A stretch of 64,000 nucleotides of DNA from Eledone cirrhosa. Lineage: Eukaryota; Mollusca; Cephalopoda; Octopoda; Eledonidae. Position 1 is the first letter of the stretch. Each line of letters starts with the position of its first letter. This document shows, in pieces, positions 1-10,890 of this stretch. The stretch lies in assembly GCA_964016885.1 (NCBI GenBank), contig OZ024742.1:117187323-117251322 (forward strand), read 5' to 3'. Made by a program: the position numbers and the translations under genes. The notes beneath the pieces were generated by a model. That model did no database searches. It was not told the DNA's origin and worked only from the letters and a program-made list of their open reading frames with translations.

Positions 1-1580
1 TGTTAGTTAACTGGAAAGTTTGTTGAAATGAATATCAAGCCACTACCTGCAGCCTCAGATATTCAGGATGTATCGGAGGGTTCTTGCCGTTCCCAGCAAG
101 CATGCCTTTTGAAGTGTTCCAAAAAGCGGGGCGGGGCCAATTTTCTTTAACCATCCCTGGAACCTTTTTGAGATAGTACCAAGTACGCCTATGACAATCG
201 GGACCACTTTGACTTCATGGCAGTTCCAAATCCTTTTTACCTCCCACTTTAAGTCCTGGTATCGGTTAATTTTCTCCCTCTCCTTCTCTTGCACTCTCAT
301 ATCGAATGGGCAGGCCACATGCACAATCAGGCACAATCCTTTTTCCTTGTCCAAAACCACCAGGTCAGGTCTATTGTGTTCCAGTTTCTTGTCCGTCTGT
401 ATCCTAAAATCCCACAGCACCTTCACCTGATCGTTTTCTATCACCGACTCTGGCTTATGCTCATACCACTTCTCAGAATGTGGTAAATTGTTTACTTTGC
501 ATAGGTGCCAGTGGATCACCCTGCCCATCACATCATGTCTCCAGCCTTTATAGTGAGTCTGGGCTAGGTGTTTACACTCGGATACAATGTGAGCCACAGT
601 CTCCTCTCTCTCTCCACAGATCCTGCACAGTGGGCTAGCCCCCTCCTTGTAAATATGGTGTTTCAGCCACTTCGTTTTGAGGGCCTGCTCTTGCGCAGCC
701 ATTAGCATTCCTTCTGTAGCCTTTTGAAGGTCTCCTCTTTTCAACCAGTTCCATGTCTGTGGATCTCTGAATTCAGTTTTCTCAAAGAAGGTACTATGAA
801 GGGATTTTTCATGAAAGCTGCTCTTTCTCCTTGTTGTTATTTCCTCCTTGGACATCCCCTGGTCTATTGTCCTCTCCTTCAGTACAATTCTGAGCAATGG
901 CTCCTTACTATCAGTCACGTATTTGTGTAGGTTGATTTTCTCCATCTGAACACAGTCCTCTATGCTGATAAGACCTCTTCCACCTTCAGATCTCCTTAAG
1001 TAGAGTCTATCGACATCATTCCTCTTGTGGAACATGTTGTAGATAGTCAATAGCTTCCTAGTCTTCCTATCCATTTCTTTTTGTTCAGCAACATTCCATC
1101 TCAGAATTCCCGCACTGTACATAATAATAGACACAGCTCGGGAATTTACTGCACTTATGGCATTCCTACTGTTCAGATGTGACTTTAATATGCCCCTTAC
1201 TCTCCGAATGTATTCAGATCTTATCAATTCCTTCATGTTTTTGTTCTTGATGTCATCAGCCTCCAGAACACCCAAATACTTGTATCCTTCTTCAGTGTCA
1301 ATTTCCTTTATCATCTCACCTGTTGCTACCTGGATTCCATTGCTTCTGTTCAATTTACTCCTCTTCATCACAAGGACTCCACACTTACTAATACCAAATT
1401 GCATACATATATCATTGCTGAAAATACGGACAGTGTCAACAAGCACATCCAACTCCTTCTCACTCTTCCCGAAGAGCTTAAGATCGTCCATGAAGAGGAG
1501 GTGATTGATGGTAAGCTCTCCCTTTCCCAACTTGTATCCTGCTCTCACTTTTCGCAGTATAATGGTCAGAGGCATCAGGC
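1..1580 (-). mobile_element. R4/Dong-like LINE, 5'-truncated copy (family R4-A)
   Basis: This is a non-LTR retrotransposon copy on the minus strand, cut at its 5' end near 1580 inside the reverse transcriptase and running off the window at its 3' end. Two further 3' fragments of the same family lie at 25391-25822 and 34531-35008 in the same orientation. The order RT fingers/palm end, zinc finger, then PD-(D/E)XK-like nuclease is that of site-selective LINEs (R2/R4/Dong group). The two sibling copies sit inside ATT arrays, a habit known for Dong elements, so R4/Dong is my best placement. Clade assignment is inference; an RT tree would decide. Confidence 0.8.
55..1575 (-). CDS. Partial LINE polyprotein: RT palm end + CCHC finger + REL endonuclease
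   Basis: An uninterrupted 506-residue frame. The RT catalytic box reads FMDD at residues 28-31 in place of YADD, with the following helix and a thumb-like region to about residue 210. A CCHC-type finger has C317, C320, H329 and C334. The REL endonuclease follows: RPD at 402-404, then the strand LIVHVACPFD ending near 425, then VVPIVIG at 457-463. In two sibling copies the residue at position 419 is Asp (VDVACP); here it is His, from a GAT to CAT change, which probably removes an active-site acid. Family proteins nick a target site and prime reverse transcription of their RNA from it. The N-terminal part, including RT blocks before FMDD, is missing, so the product cannot be functional. The ATG is simply the first in frame after truncation. 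Confidence 0.75.
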   Translation of the reverse strand: MPLTIILRKVRAGYKLGKGELTINHLLFMDDLKLFGKSEKELDVLVDTVRIFSNDICMQFGISKCGVLVMKRSKLNRSNGIQVATGEMIKEIDTEEGYKYLGVLEADDIKNKNMKELIRSEYIRRVRGILKSHLNSRNAISAVNSRAVSIIMYSAGILRWNVAEQKEMDRKTRKLLTIYNMFHKRNDVDRLYLRRSEGGRGLISIEDCVQMEKINLHKYVTDSKEPLLRIVLKERTIDQGMSKEEITTRRKSSFHEKSLHSTFFEKTEFRDPQTWNWLKRGDLQKATEGMLMAAQEQALKTKWLKHHIYKEGASPLCRICGEREETVAHIVSECKHLAQTHYKGWRHDVMGRVIHWHLCKVNNLPHSEKWYEHKPESVIENDQVKVLWDFRIQTDKKLEHNRPDLVVLDKEKGLCLIVHVACPFDMRVQEKEREKINRYQDLKWEVKRIWNCHEVKVVPIVIGVLGTISKRFQGWLKKIGPAPLFGTLQKACLLGTARTLRYILNI

Positions 1581-1589
1581 AATTATTTT

Positions 1590-1975
1590 TATATTATTTC
1601 TATAAGCATTAAGTTTAAGATTAATGGTATGAGGACAAAGAGAATTTGTTCATACCTTATTGTTACATTTCAGATCACTTAGTGCATTAAAGCTAGATTT
1701 TGGTGAAGTTATAGTATATGAGACTACAATGGAATTTTTATTTCCCTTATAATTTCACATTATACTGGATCTTTTCATTATTACTTGATTTAACTAATGC
1801 CACATTGTAATATTATGTGTACTGGTAAAAAATAATGCCATTAGAGATCCTATTAGATATATTGTTTACTATGGACTTAAGTATGAATCTAGTGTAATTA
1901 GAGCGCTCATTGACATAGAAAAATTGTTAAACAGGTTTATGAAAGGATTTGTATTGTTCTGAATCAAGATCAAAG
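1590..1975. other. Unassigned AT-rich spacer
   Basis: No convincing frame, repeat family or structure was seen between the R4-A copy and the RTE tail. It ends at a short (ATC)n run that belongs to the RTE element. Confidence 0.4.
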
Positions 1976-1978
1976 GCT

Positions 1979-3920
1979 ATCATCATCATCATCATCATCA
2001 TCGTTTAACGTCCATCTTCCACGCTTGCATGGGTTTGGACGGGAATTGTCCCACTTGAGGCAAGATTGGTTGTCTTGCTCGTATAAGACTGTCGGGTGGG
2101 TTTTCTACGGCTGGATACCCTTCCTAACACCAACCACATTACAGCGTGGACTGTGTGTTTTTTTGTCGTGACACCTACACGACCTCATTTATTTCGGACT
2201 GGATGTTGTGGTACCAACATAACTTTACATCGAAAGGTGTGGTGTGGATGGGGTGGGGGTAGTGGGACGGAGGTGTATTTTTGTTAGAGGTGCCTACTGA
2301 CTGTAGGGTTCGCTTTGTACTTAGGCAAGGCAGGTCTTCTGTATTACTGTGTAGCGCCAAAGATCTCGGTCCAGTGACATTGTCTTGGAGAGGTGTAAGT
2401 GTGTGAGGTCAGAATTTATCAAGTCGCCCCAGGTTTTTATGGGTCTGCCTACTCCGTGGCTACCGTCTATTTTTATTGCCCTGCACTTTTTTATACAGCT
2501 GTCGTCTTTCATGCGCATCACATGACTGTACCAATGTAGTCTTCTCTTGAGTAAACAACATCTGATTCCTCTTATTCCTAATTTCTCCCTTAGTTCGTTT
2601 ATGCTTTGCGGTCACGTATATTACACATCCAGCGGAGCATGCAAGCTTCGTTCCTCTCCGGTCTGCGTATATCCTCTGCACACAATGCCCAAGTCTCACT
2701 GCCATGTAACATTGCTGTTCGTATGCAGGCATCATACAGCCTGCCTTTCATTTTTAGAGAGAACCCTTTAGCGGCCAATAGTACTTTTTCCATCCCGTTC
2801 TGACTCTAGCTACTGTAGTTTCAGAGCACCCTCCCCCACTGCTGATTTTGTCACCCAGGTAACAGAAGGTGTCCACTATTTCTATAGAACCATCTGTGCA
2901 ATGGAATGAGCTAGTATTCTGTGGGCACTTGCTGCTACTTATTGCACCTGAGCAACGACCACATATAAAATCTATATTCTTAGTTAGCTTACCTGTGATC
3001 CCACTACATCTTTTATGCACCCATACTTTGCATTTGGGACATAAAATGGAGTTTCTGCCTACTCCTTTCCTTCACACTGAGCATGGCCATTTCCCAGATG
3101 GGACCGGTGCCCTATTTTCCTTCCTACAAACTAGAACTTTAGTCTTAGACAAGTTAATTTTAAGGCCTTTTGATTCTAGGTCATGCTTCCATGTTTGGAA
3201 TTTCTTCTCTAGTTCAGCCATTGATTCAGCCAGTCTTGAACTCCTCTGTTATAGCCTGAAGGGCAATAATAAATAGTAGGGGGCTAAGAACAGAGCCCTG
3301 ATGAACACCAACTTTTACGCTAAACTCTTCACTATATTCGTTGTTAATTCTGACCTTGCTGACTGTTTCTTTATACATGGCTTGTATAGCTCTCACAAGC
3401 CATTCATCAACACCTAGTTTTCTAAGAGCCCACCAGATAATGGAGCGGGGGATTCTGTCAAAGGCTTTCTCCAAGTCAACAAAAGCTAAGTATAAGGGTT
3501 TACTTTTAGCTAGGTACTTCTCCTGTAGTTGTTGTACAAGGAAAAGAGTGTCTGTGGTACTTTTACCTGACACAAACCCAAACTGCATTTCATCTAGATC
3601 AATTAGCTCTCTGATTAGTTGCGTTATTACTTTTTCTGTGACCTTCATGACCTGGTCGATTAATTTAATGCCTCTATAGTTACCCCTATCTAAGGCATCT
3701 CCTTTACCCTTGTAGCACTTAATGATGATGCTGCTACGCCAGTCCTTCGGAATGACCCCATTCTGTATGACTTGGTTTACTATCCGGGTGACCATAGTGT
3801 GTCCCACCGTTCCAGATGCTTTCAGCATTTCAGCAACTATTTCCGAAGGCCCAGCCGCCTTACCCGTCTTCATATCTCTGATTGCCTTACTTATTATACT
3901 ACCTTCAACTTGCACTGCTG
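1979..3920 (-). mobile_element. RTE-like LINE copy, 5'-truncated, YADD deleted
   Basis: A minus-strand copy of the same family as the fuller element at 52662-55300. Its 3' end at about 1979 carries the (GAT)n tail, seen as (ATC)n on the plus strand. The 3' untranslated region runs to about 2320 and coding sequence extends to about 3920. Reading frames include RT fingers/palm (3226-3915), the zinc finger and the C-terminal helical region ending at 2321. Compared with the 54-kb copy it lacks 44 bases spanning the YADD catalytic motif (near 3225), plus smaller deletions near 2785 and 2620. It is therefore dead. The apparent plus-strand frames across it are shadows. Confidence 0.85.
3226..3915 (-). 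pseudogene. RTE-like reverse transcriptase, N-terminal two thirds
   Basis: A 229-residue frame from the linker before the RT through motif B. It carries the fingers signature NYRGIKL, the QFGF block, motif A as FVDLEKAFDR with one catalytic Asp, and motif B as GVHQGSVLSPLLF. The frame breaks at EEFKTG just where LLYADD should follow, because 44 bases are missing. Similar proteins in this clade (RTE, BovB-like) copy their own RNA at a nicked target. The missing two Asp residues of YADD mean no polymerase activity. Confidence 0.8.
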
Positions 3921-4214
3921 CTATGTCTTAATAATTTACTAACATTTATTAGTATCGATGGTCATAGTTAGGTTATATTCTTTAAAAAATCTGTGTAAAC
4001 ATTTCTTAGTTCTTAACAATAATGATATATGTCTCCTTTAAATGAAGGCAAGATAGCGTTTATTTTACTTAGTAAGAGAATACCTACTAAACCAGTGACT
4101 GGAGCAGAATCACTTGATCCCATAGTGATATCAAAATTGTATGGAATAGGTGAAAGCCTTTCTCAGATCACTAAATCTCACAGAAATGAAAAAGGAATGC
4201 GTAAAATAGAGAGT

Positions 4215-4290
4215 TGCTGTACTGTGGAAGAATACATCCAACCCATGCAAGCATGGAACAACGGACGTAATATGGTTATGAGGATATATA
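4215..4290 (+). mobile_element. RTE-family 3' tail fragment
   Basis: The words ATCCAACCCATGCAAGCATGG and AACGGACGTAA match the C-terminal/tail junction shared by RTE-like copies here. The hydrophilic frame starting at 4029 ends inside it; that frame resembles nothing I know and I do not call it a gene. Confidence 0.5.
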
Positions 4291-4375
4291 TATATATATA
4301 AATGGCTGCTACAGGCCTAGAACTGTTTCATTTGAAGGAAATCTTCAGGAAAGCTCCGCACACACACACACACAC

Positions 4376-4620
4376 AATAATAAAAAGGACGATTTGTTAT
4401 GTCTTCATTACGTTTGAGTAGTGACGCATGTTTTCCTATTGATCAGCTCAAGGTTCGATCTGTATCGATCTGACCTGACTCTGGAATCAAAAGCTCATCG
4501 GACTTCTGTTGTGATAATGACAGATTGATACAGATTGAACCTTGAGCAGATCAATAGCAAAACATGTGTCACTACTCTATAAACGTAATGAAGACATAAC
4601 AAATCGTCCTTTTTATTATT
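4376..4620. mobile_element. Foldback (long inverted repeat) MITE-like element
   Basis: Two arms of about 95-100 bases (4376-4475 and about 4523-4620) are reverse complements with few mismatches, around a loop of roughly 45 bases. Three differences are CpG in the left arm against CpA in the right arm. The outer ends are AATAATAAAAAGG and its complement. No transposase is present. It could be a MITE or an inverted duplication; the class is unknown. Confidence 0.75.
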
Positions 4621-4717
4621 ATTATACTCTGCTTAGTACTACACCTCCATACTTACTGGAAACTATGCATCAAGTGCTCATTCTGGTGAACCTACAGTAA
4701 CTGGACATTACAATCCC

Positions 4718-4720
<3 letters not shown>

Positions 4721-4783
<63 letters not shown>

Positions 4784-4877
4784 AAAAAGTATTTTTCCTA
4801 TTTCCCACTCTACTACCCTAAGTATTGAGTACTCTGGTGCGTTATGGTCCATCTGGTTTCTTACCACAATTCCTTTG

Positions 4878-4964
<87 letters not shown>

Positions 4965-4985
4965 TATATATATATATATATATAA
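4721..4985. repeat. Two (TA)n microsatellites
   Basis: Pure TA runs at about 4721-4780 and 4880-4981, separated by about 100 bases of ordinary sequence. Apparent YIYIYI frames across them are artefacts. Confidence 0.95.
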
Positions 4986-5387
4986 AATCATAAAAATTCT
5001 TGAATATAAATATTCTTCCAGCTTTGAAAATAAAAATATATCATCATTTACTGTGGGTTGTGGAAATTTTGTTTAAAGTTAATTTAATATTGATGCACAA
5101 TATAGTCAAGTTCTTTTATTTCCTACTGTCATATTTACACCTTCAAATTTCATATATTCTTTTGAAAATGAATTAGTTTAATTAAATGAGGCATAGTTTT
5201 ATTTCAAAATATATATTGTTGCATAGATGTAATTGAAGTAAAGTATATTACAGTACATCTTTAGCTTCTTTAATTACTTGTTGGTTACTAATATCAAAGA
5301 AGAAACAGAAAATAGGGAAATTTGAATAACAGTATTATTCTAAAGTTGAAAAGAAAGTTTCTACAGATACGAACTGTTAATAAATAT

Positions 5388-5560
5388 TAGTTCTGAGTTC
5401 AAATCCTTTGAAGGTCAACACTGCCTTTCATCCTTCCAGGACAGTGGATTTGTAGAATTGTCAGGATGTAGAATGAGATGCTTTGCAATGTCTTCTCTCA
5501 TGCTTGATGTTCTGAGTTCAAATTTGAGAATGGTCTACTTGTGTGGGAACCTTAATTTCA
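5388..5560 (+). mobile_element. Two degenerate old-subfamily SINE-A fragments
   Basis: One fragment (5388-5450) has GAGTTCAAATCC followed by GCCTTTCATCCTT. A second (5450-5560) starts with a head-like GTGGATTTGTAGAATTG and a second TGAGTTCAAAT box. Both are eroded and lie head to tail. Confidence 0.5.
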
Positions 5561-5654
5561 CTCAGCCTATCACCACTACATGGCCTTTGGGTGTTTTTAG
5601 CAAAGTTCATTCTCTTCCAAACATTCAAGCCAGGTCTCCAATTTGTGAACAACT

Positions 5655-5800
5655 TTCTTTTTTTCTCCCTTATTTCTACACTTGCATAATTTGGATGTGT
5701 CCTTTTTAGCACAGCATCTTTCCACACATTATGGTCGTCCATCATCTCCACTGTGAGTTTCAGCAATTTGAGATCAGCTCTCACCACCAACTGCATGTCT
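5655..5800 (-). mobile_element. RTE-like LINE C-terminal fragment
   Basis: The minus frame reads RADLKLLKLTVEMMDD and KRTHPNYAS, the closing motif of this window's older RTE-like family (compare 62345-62548). A 32-base unit is duplicated just beside it at 5768-5832. Confidence 0.65.
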
Positions 5801-5959
5801 TGAGATCAGATCTCATCCCCAACTGCATGTCAACTGAATTGACATTTAGTCGAATTAAACAGTGAAAAACCAAAAAGTGTATCAGACCATTGTTAGTAGA
5901 AAATAGGGTTATTATGAAACTAAAATTAATTTAGAACTAACAGTCATCATTGTACTTGT

Positions 5960-6640
5960 CATGCCTTTTTTGTTCATTTTTCTATGCTTGCATAGGTTGG
6001 ATGTGTCTTTACAGCACTGCATCTCTCCACATATTGCAATCATCTATCCTATCCACTGTGAGTTTCAGCAATTTGAGATCAGCTCTCACCACCTCTGCCT
6101 AGGTCTTCCTTGGCCTTCTACTGTGGATTCCTTCCATTGGTATTTCTTAGCACATCTTAACCCAGTAACCATCATCCATGTGAATCACTTGTCCATACCA
6201 ACACAGTTATGTCATTTGCACACTACTTCTGGTTCCTCTTATACTCAATTTCTCAGTTCATCCAAGCTCCGTTATTTACATTAACATTGCACATCCATTG
6301 AAGCATACTTGCTTCATTTCTCTCCAGCCTGTGCACCACTACAGTCTTTTCCCATGTTTCAGAGCCATCCCGCATAGCACTTCTCACACAGGCATCATAC
6401 AGCCATCCTTTTGTATGTAGGAGAGATCTTTTGTTATCAAACGTCTTCCATCCTATCTTTATTATAGCTATTATGCTCTCAGCATACCCTCCTCCACAGC
6501 TAAATCGCTTAGCTAGAAAAGATGTATATCATTGTTGCTGTTACTATCAATTAACCCTGAAAATCTACATACAATGTCTACTTTTCCTGTTAAACAACCT
6601 GTTATCCCACTGCATCTCTTGTGCATACCAAAATATGTTT
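5960..6640 (-). mobile_element. Older RTE-like LINE, zinc finger to C-terminus
   Basis: Read on the minus strand in shifting frames, this gives a decayed zinc-finger region, then KGWLYDACVRSAM, GSETWE, RLERNEASML, a decayed C-terminal helix region and THPTYAS. Many stops and frameshifts show age. It lies about 450 bases from another fragment of the same orientation at 7206-8100 and may be part of one older insertion. Confidence 0.65.
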
Positions 6641-7092
6641 AAGGAAAATGGGCTAATCTTCTTGAATCCTTTTGTATGCAAAGATGCAACTCTTCTAGAC
6701 TCAAAAGATGCAAACATTATATTAAAAAGTTGCTGTTGAGTAATCAGAAAACCTGTTTGTGGTAAACCCTACCATATTAGTGACATTAAAAAAATACTTC
6801 AAAATTTGTAAATGAAATATAAAATGACTTAACGTGTTCCTTTTAAAGGCCATCATGGAAAGGATGATAATTTTTGCTCGAATGCTTCTTAATGGCCTCT
6901 CTAGCCTAATTAGTGCATTCTCAATAATGTACCACTTCATTGCATTCCTAAGAACCTTTTATTCTCTTCTTTGTAAATAGTGTATCATAATTCTTTCTTA
7001 TATTCAACTTATTATATTTTAACTTTATACATGGCTAGTAAAATAAATGATGGGATTATAGAATCAAATGACTTGCAATGTGTAATCATATA

Positions 7093-7176
7093 CTACTTTT
7101 CTTTGTGACAAGTGGAGAGATGATGTGCTGAATAGGACCTGTCCCACCCTTGCAAGCAGGGAAAAGCGGACGTAAA

Positions 7177-7205
<29 letters not shown>
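7093..7205 (+). mobile_element. Extremely 5'-truncated RTE tail in plus orientation
   Basis: About 100 bases comprising the RTE C-terminal words (WRDDVLNRTCPTLAS), the end GCGGACGTAAAAGG and a (GAT)n tail. The tail abuts, in opposite orientation, the zinc-finger coding segment of the RTE copy at 7206-8100, so it inserted into that older copy. Confidence 0.65.
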
Positions 7206-7207
<2 letters not shown>

Positions 7208-8150
7208 GAGCAAGGCTGCTTCCCTGATGGATTCAATGTCCTATCTCCTTTCCTACTTTCTAGCACTTTAGTTTTGGCTAAGTTTACTTTCAGCTCTTTT
7301 GATTCCAATTTCTGTTTCCACAGTTGGAACTTAATCTCTAGTTCTTCCATAGATTCAACTATGAAGACCAGATCATTAGTGTACAGAATTCACAAGGACA
7401 ACCAGTCTTAATCTCTTCTGTTATGGCCTGTTATGAACAGAAGTAAGCTGAGGAGCAAGCACTGATAAACTCATACTTGTACCTTGAATTGCTCACTAAA
7501 CTCATTTCTTAATCTCACTTTACTGACAATTCCTCTGTACATAGCTTGCACTGTTCTCACAAGCCACTCTTTTACCCTTAGTTTCCTTATGGACCACGAG
7601 ATGACAGACCAAGAGTACTGTGTGAAAAGGCCTTTTCTAGAACAGCAAAAGCTAAATATTATGTCTCATACTTCACTAGGAATTTCTCTTAGGAAGAGGG
7701 CATTTGTAGTACTTCTTCCAGGCACAACACTGAACTGCATCTCATCTAATTTTACTTTTTTTCTGATTAGCTGTTCTATAACACTTTCTATCACTTTCAT
7801 AACTTGGTCCATTAGTTTTATTCTTCTGTAGTTGCTCCTTTTTTAGAGCATCACCTTTTCCCTTTTAGCAATTAACAAGTGTACTGCTGCACTGATCTGT
7901 ATTACCTAGTTGACTAGTTCAGCTCCTGCAACTGATGTTTTTAGCATCTCATTGAATATCTCTGATGGTCTTGCAGTAAAATGCATAAAATTGATCCATC
8001 TATATTAATGTTCTCTAGCAGATTGCCTCATCAAATCATCAACTATAACTTGCATATGAAATGCCTTAATCATAAGTCTGTTTGATCAGGATTGACCTGT
8101 CATCAATCATTATCATCATTGTTTTTGCATTCCTGTTTTCCTACTAACCC
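7206..8150 (-). mobile_element. Older RTE-like LINE, RT domain, decayed
   Basis: The minus strand encodes, with frameshifts, NYRRIKLMDQVMK, LDEMQF, motif B-like VYQCLLLSLLLF, LYTNDLVFI in place of YADD, and ELEIKFQLWKQKLESK. The upstream part (7921-8150) is repeated in inverted orientation at 8360-8601. The YADD box is mutated to YTND and motif A is disrupted, so it is inactive. Confidence 0.7.
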
Positions 8151-8156
8151 TCACAG

Positions 8157-8159
<3 letters not shown>

Positions 8160-8194
<35 letters not shown>
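8160..8194. repeat. (TG)n microsatellite
   Basis: A pure TG run of about 34 bases, placed in the spacer between the two inverted RTE arms. Confidence 0.9.
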
Positions 8195-8198
<4 letters not shown>

Positions 8199-8359
8199 GT
8201 GTGTGACATGTTCTGAAACAATCAGTTATGTTTATTTATGTCCAACTTTTGGCAATACATCCTGCAGCTTAGATTTCAATGATATATCTGATACTTATGA
8301 TACAGGTTAGTATCAGAAGAGCCTCTAGGATAGAAAAAAACTGCCACAAAAAATATTTC

Positions 8360-8601
8360 ATCCAACCCTTACCAGTATGAAAACGTGGATGTAAAAACAA
8401 TGATGAAGATGATTTACAACAGGTCAATCCTGATTAAACAGACTTATGATTAAAGCATTTCCTATGAAAGTTATGGTGGATGATTTAATGAGGCAATCTG
8501 TGAATATTATTATAGATGGGACAATTTCAGGCATTTTACTGCAGGACTATCTGAGATAGTCACTGAGATACTGAAAGTATCAGGAGATCTAGGAGCTGTG
8601 T
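8360..8601 (+). mobile_element. Inverted RTE-like segment
   Basis: About 230 bases homologous to the complement of 7921-8150. Both arms begin with an RTE tail word (AAAAACAATGATGA), continue through ACAGGTCAATCCTGAT, and end at GGAGCT. It encodes the linker before the RT (SEIVTEILKVSGD-like). Confidence 0.75.
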
Positions 8602-8946
8602 GTGTTTGTACATACACACATACATACATGCATATATATGTATGTGTACATGTGTCTCCATGCAACTTCGTACCGACATTGTTTAAAGAATGTGGTGATA
8701 TTTGGTGATGGATACTAGATTCATATACTATACTTAAAAAATAAAGTATAAGTAGACATCTGGAAGGGGATGTCGTTTTAGGAATTTTGCCGAAGATGGC
8801 AGTATATACCAAAGTGATTTTTGAGATATGTAAGATTTCAAAGGATACTCTAGAGATGTAAATGCCTACATGTCCATTTTTCCCTTACAGCCACTGACTG
8901 TCTCGAGGACCTTTTCGTCCCTCATCACACTGTAGATTATTCAATT

Positions 8947-9271
8947 CCATATGATGTAATAACTGTTTCTACTTTTGGCACAAGGCCAGCAATTACCCCA
9001 GTGCATTACTGGTACTTTATTTTATCGACCCCGTAAGGATGAAAGGCAAAGTTAACCTTGGCGGGATTTGAACTCAGATCGTAAAGGGACATAACTCTAT
9101 GATGCAAAGCATGGCATCCGACCCTCTACCGATACTGCCAATCCACCGCTGCAAAGTTAACCTCGGTGGGATTTGAACTCAGAACGTCAAGGGCCGTAAC
9201 TCTATACTGCAAAACTTGGCGTCCGGCCCTCTACCGATACTGCCAATCCACCGCCCATATGATGTAATAAC
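8947..9271 (-). mobile_element. SINE-A with duplicated tRNA-like head
   Basis: A minus-strand SINE (8964-9254) flanked by a 17-base target duplication, CCATATGATGTAATAAC, at 8947-8963 and 9255-9271. After the complete unit, the 5' head (from the GTTAACC block through the CCACCGC end) is repeated at 9150-9254 with sequence differences such as TCAAGGGCCG for GTAAAGGGAC. One pair of duplications encloses both heads. Confidence 0.9.
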
Positions 9272-9819
9272 AATAGGACACTGATGTCCATACCCGGCTG
9301 CATATAGATATGTTGGCAGATGTCAGCTACAATACTTCAAGATTCAGTACTTGTGACAAACAAAATTATAGAGCACCCCACCCCAGATACACTTACATTT
9401 TATGCTTAATTTCCCAACATGAGTAGATTGAATATAAAGAGGTTTTGTCCATATATAAATTAATTTCCTTATACTAAGCCTACTGAATGTCTTCATGTTA
9501 GTAAATTAAGCATAAAATGTTTGTTTGTTCCTTTTTATTATTCCTATTTTTTTATAGAAACTTTTTCAGCAACTGAGACATTATATTTTTATGTATTTCA
9601 ATGTTTTCACAATATTCCTCCTTATCTCTTAAATATCAAGTTTATTTTTTATGGGTTGTTTTCGTTTCTATAAGATATTGTTTACAGAGCATAATATATT
9701 GATTTTGATTTTTAAAAAAACATTTTTTTTCTATATTATACTAGTACATAACCTGTTGTTTTACAGATAGAATAAGTAATATTTAATTTTTTTTCGCAAA
9801 AACTGTAACACAGCTATGT

Positions 9820-10150
9820 TTTTAAATTGTATGTATGTATGTACGTATGTAAGTATGTATGAACATATGTATGTGTGTGTGTATCTATGTTCATCTACTT
9901 TTAATATTTCTATAATTTCTTACCAGTAAAGAGAGAACCAGTCTCTAACATAGAAACAAAACACTTTTATTGGAAATCAACTAGGTAATTATGTCTGTAT
10001 ATATGTGAGTGTGCATATGTGTATGTAGATATGTATGTTATTACATGTATGTACCTGTATGTTTTGAGTTATATATCTCATATACACCTGTTTCAATATC
10101 TATACACATATATTGCTGTCATTATATGGTACATTTCAGAAATGTATGTA
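9820..10150 (-). mobile_element. REL-D LINE 3' untranslated fragment
   Basis: Shares GTCTCTAACATAGAAAC, ATCAACTAGGTA and GTTTTGAGTTATAT with the 3' ends at 18715-19127 and, in the other orientation, at 63170-63400. It begins with a (GTAT)n tail as seen from the plus strand. No coding part remains. Confidence 0.65.
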
Positions 10151-10194
10151 CACTTATATATATTTATATCATTATCATCAACATAATATATAAA

Positions 10195-10209
10195 AGAGAG
10201 AGAGAGAGG

Positions 10210-10256
<47 letters not shown>
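10195..10256. repeat. (AG)n microsatellite
   Basis: AG run of about 60 bases with one GGGGGTG interruption. Confidence 0.9.
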
Positions 10257-10258
<2 letters not shown>

Positions 10259-10828
10259 CACCATTATCACAGAACTTAAATTCTGATATAAATGGAATCA
10301 ATTTAAAACATTTAGAACATTTGTCCCCACTCCCTCCCTTTTTTATCTTTCTTTGCATCATTTCCTGAATTCTGAATAAATATTTTAGAACCATTTTGTC
10401 AGATCATAACATTTATGTGTGACAGACAGACAAAAAAAATGTTATATGTACAATGATTATGTAAAACATTTTAGAGTGATATATTTTTGGTTGAAGTGGA
10501 ACTACAATATCCAGAAGAGTAATCAATAATGAAACATGAAGGAAGTTATTTCAGTTTTATTTAATTTGACATTTATTAGACTTTATCACAAACCTTTGAT
10601 TTTAGTGTATCAGTAATGTCCTTTTATTTATAATCCTTTTTTCAACTGTCTAATCAGAGAGGAAAGGGCAGTGCTTATGACTTTTTTTCGGGCCTGAGAT
10701 TTGTAGGAGGGAGAGAGGAAAAGGCATCTGTAAACAAGAATCCTGGTTCAAATGCTTCCAACAAAGTGGACTCTGTTAAAAGGTAATAAGGTGGTGTTAA
10801 AACTGGCGACAGATTAAGTCTACCATTT

Positions 10829-10890
10829 GTTATACTGAAAAATTTGTTATAATGGTATTTATTATAATGGAACTCCACCTGTATTTTATT
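10829..10890 (-). mobile_element. Half copy of the pogo-like MITE
   Basis: TTTGTTATAATGGTATTTATTATAA and CCACCTGTA-type words match the complement of the left half of the MITE at 42947-43060. The preceding block GATTAAGTCTACCA is also found near 31120, so a further repeat family may be present here. Confidence 0.45.

Noticed and set aside
191..1605. Plus-strand open frames across the first LINE
   Set aside because: They are antisense shadows of the continuous minus-strand RT/endonuclease frame.
4029..4301. A 90-residue plus-strand frame with ordinary composition
   Set aside because: No recognisable domain, its end lies in an RTE tail and a (TA)n run, and no neighbouring exon-like signal supports it.
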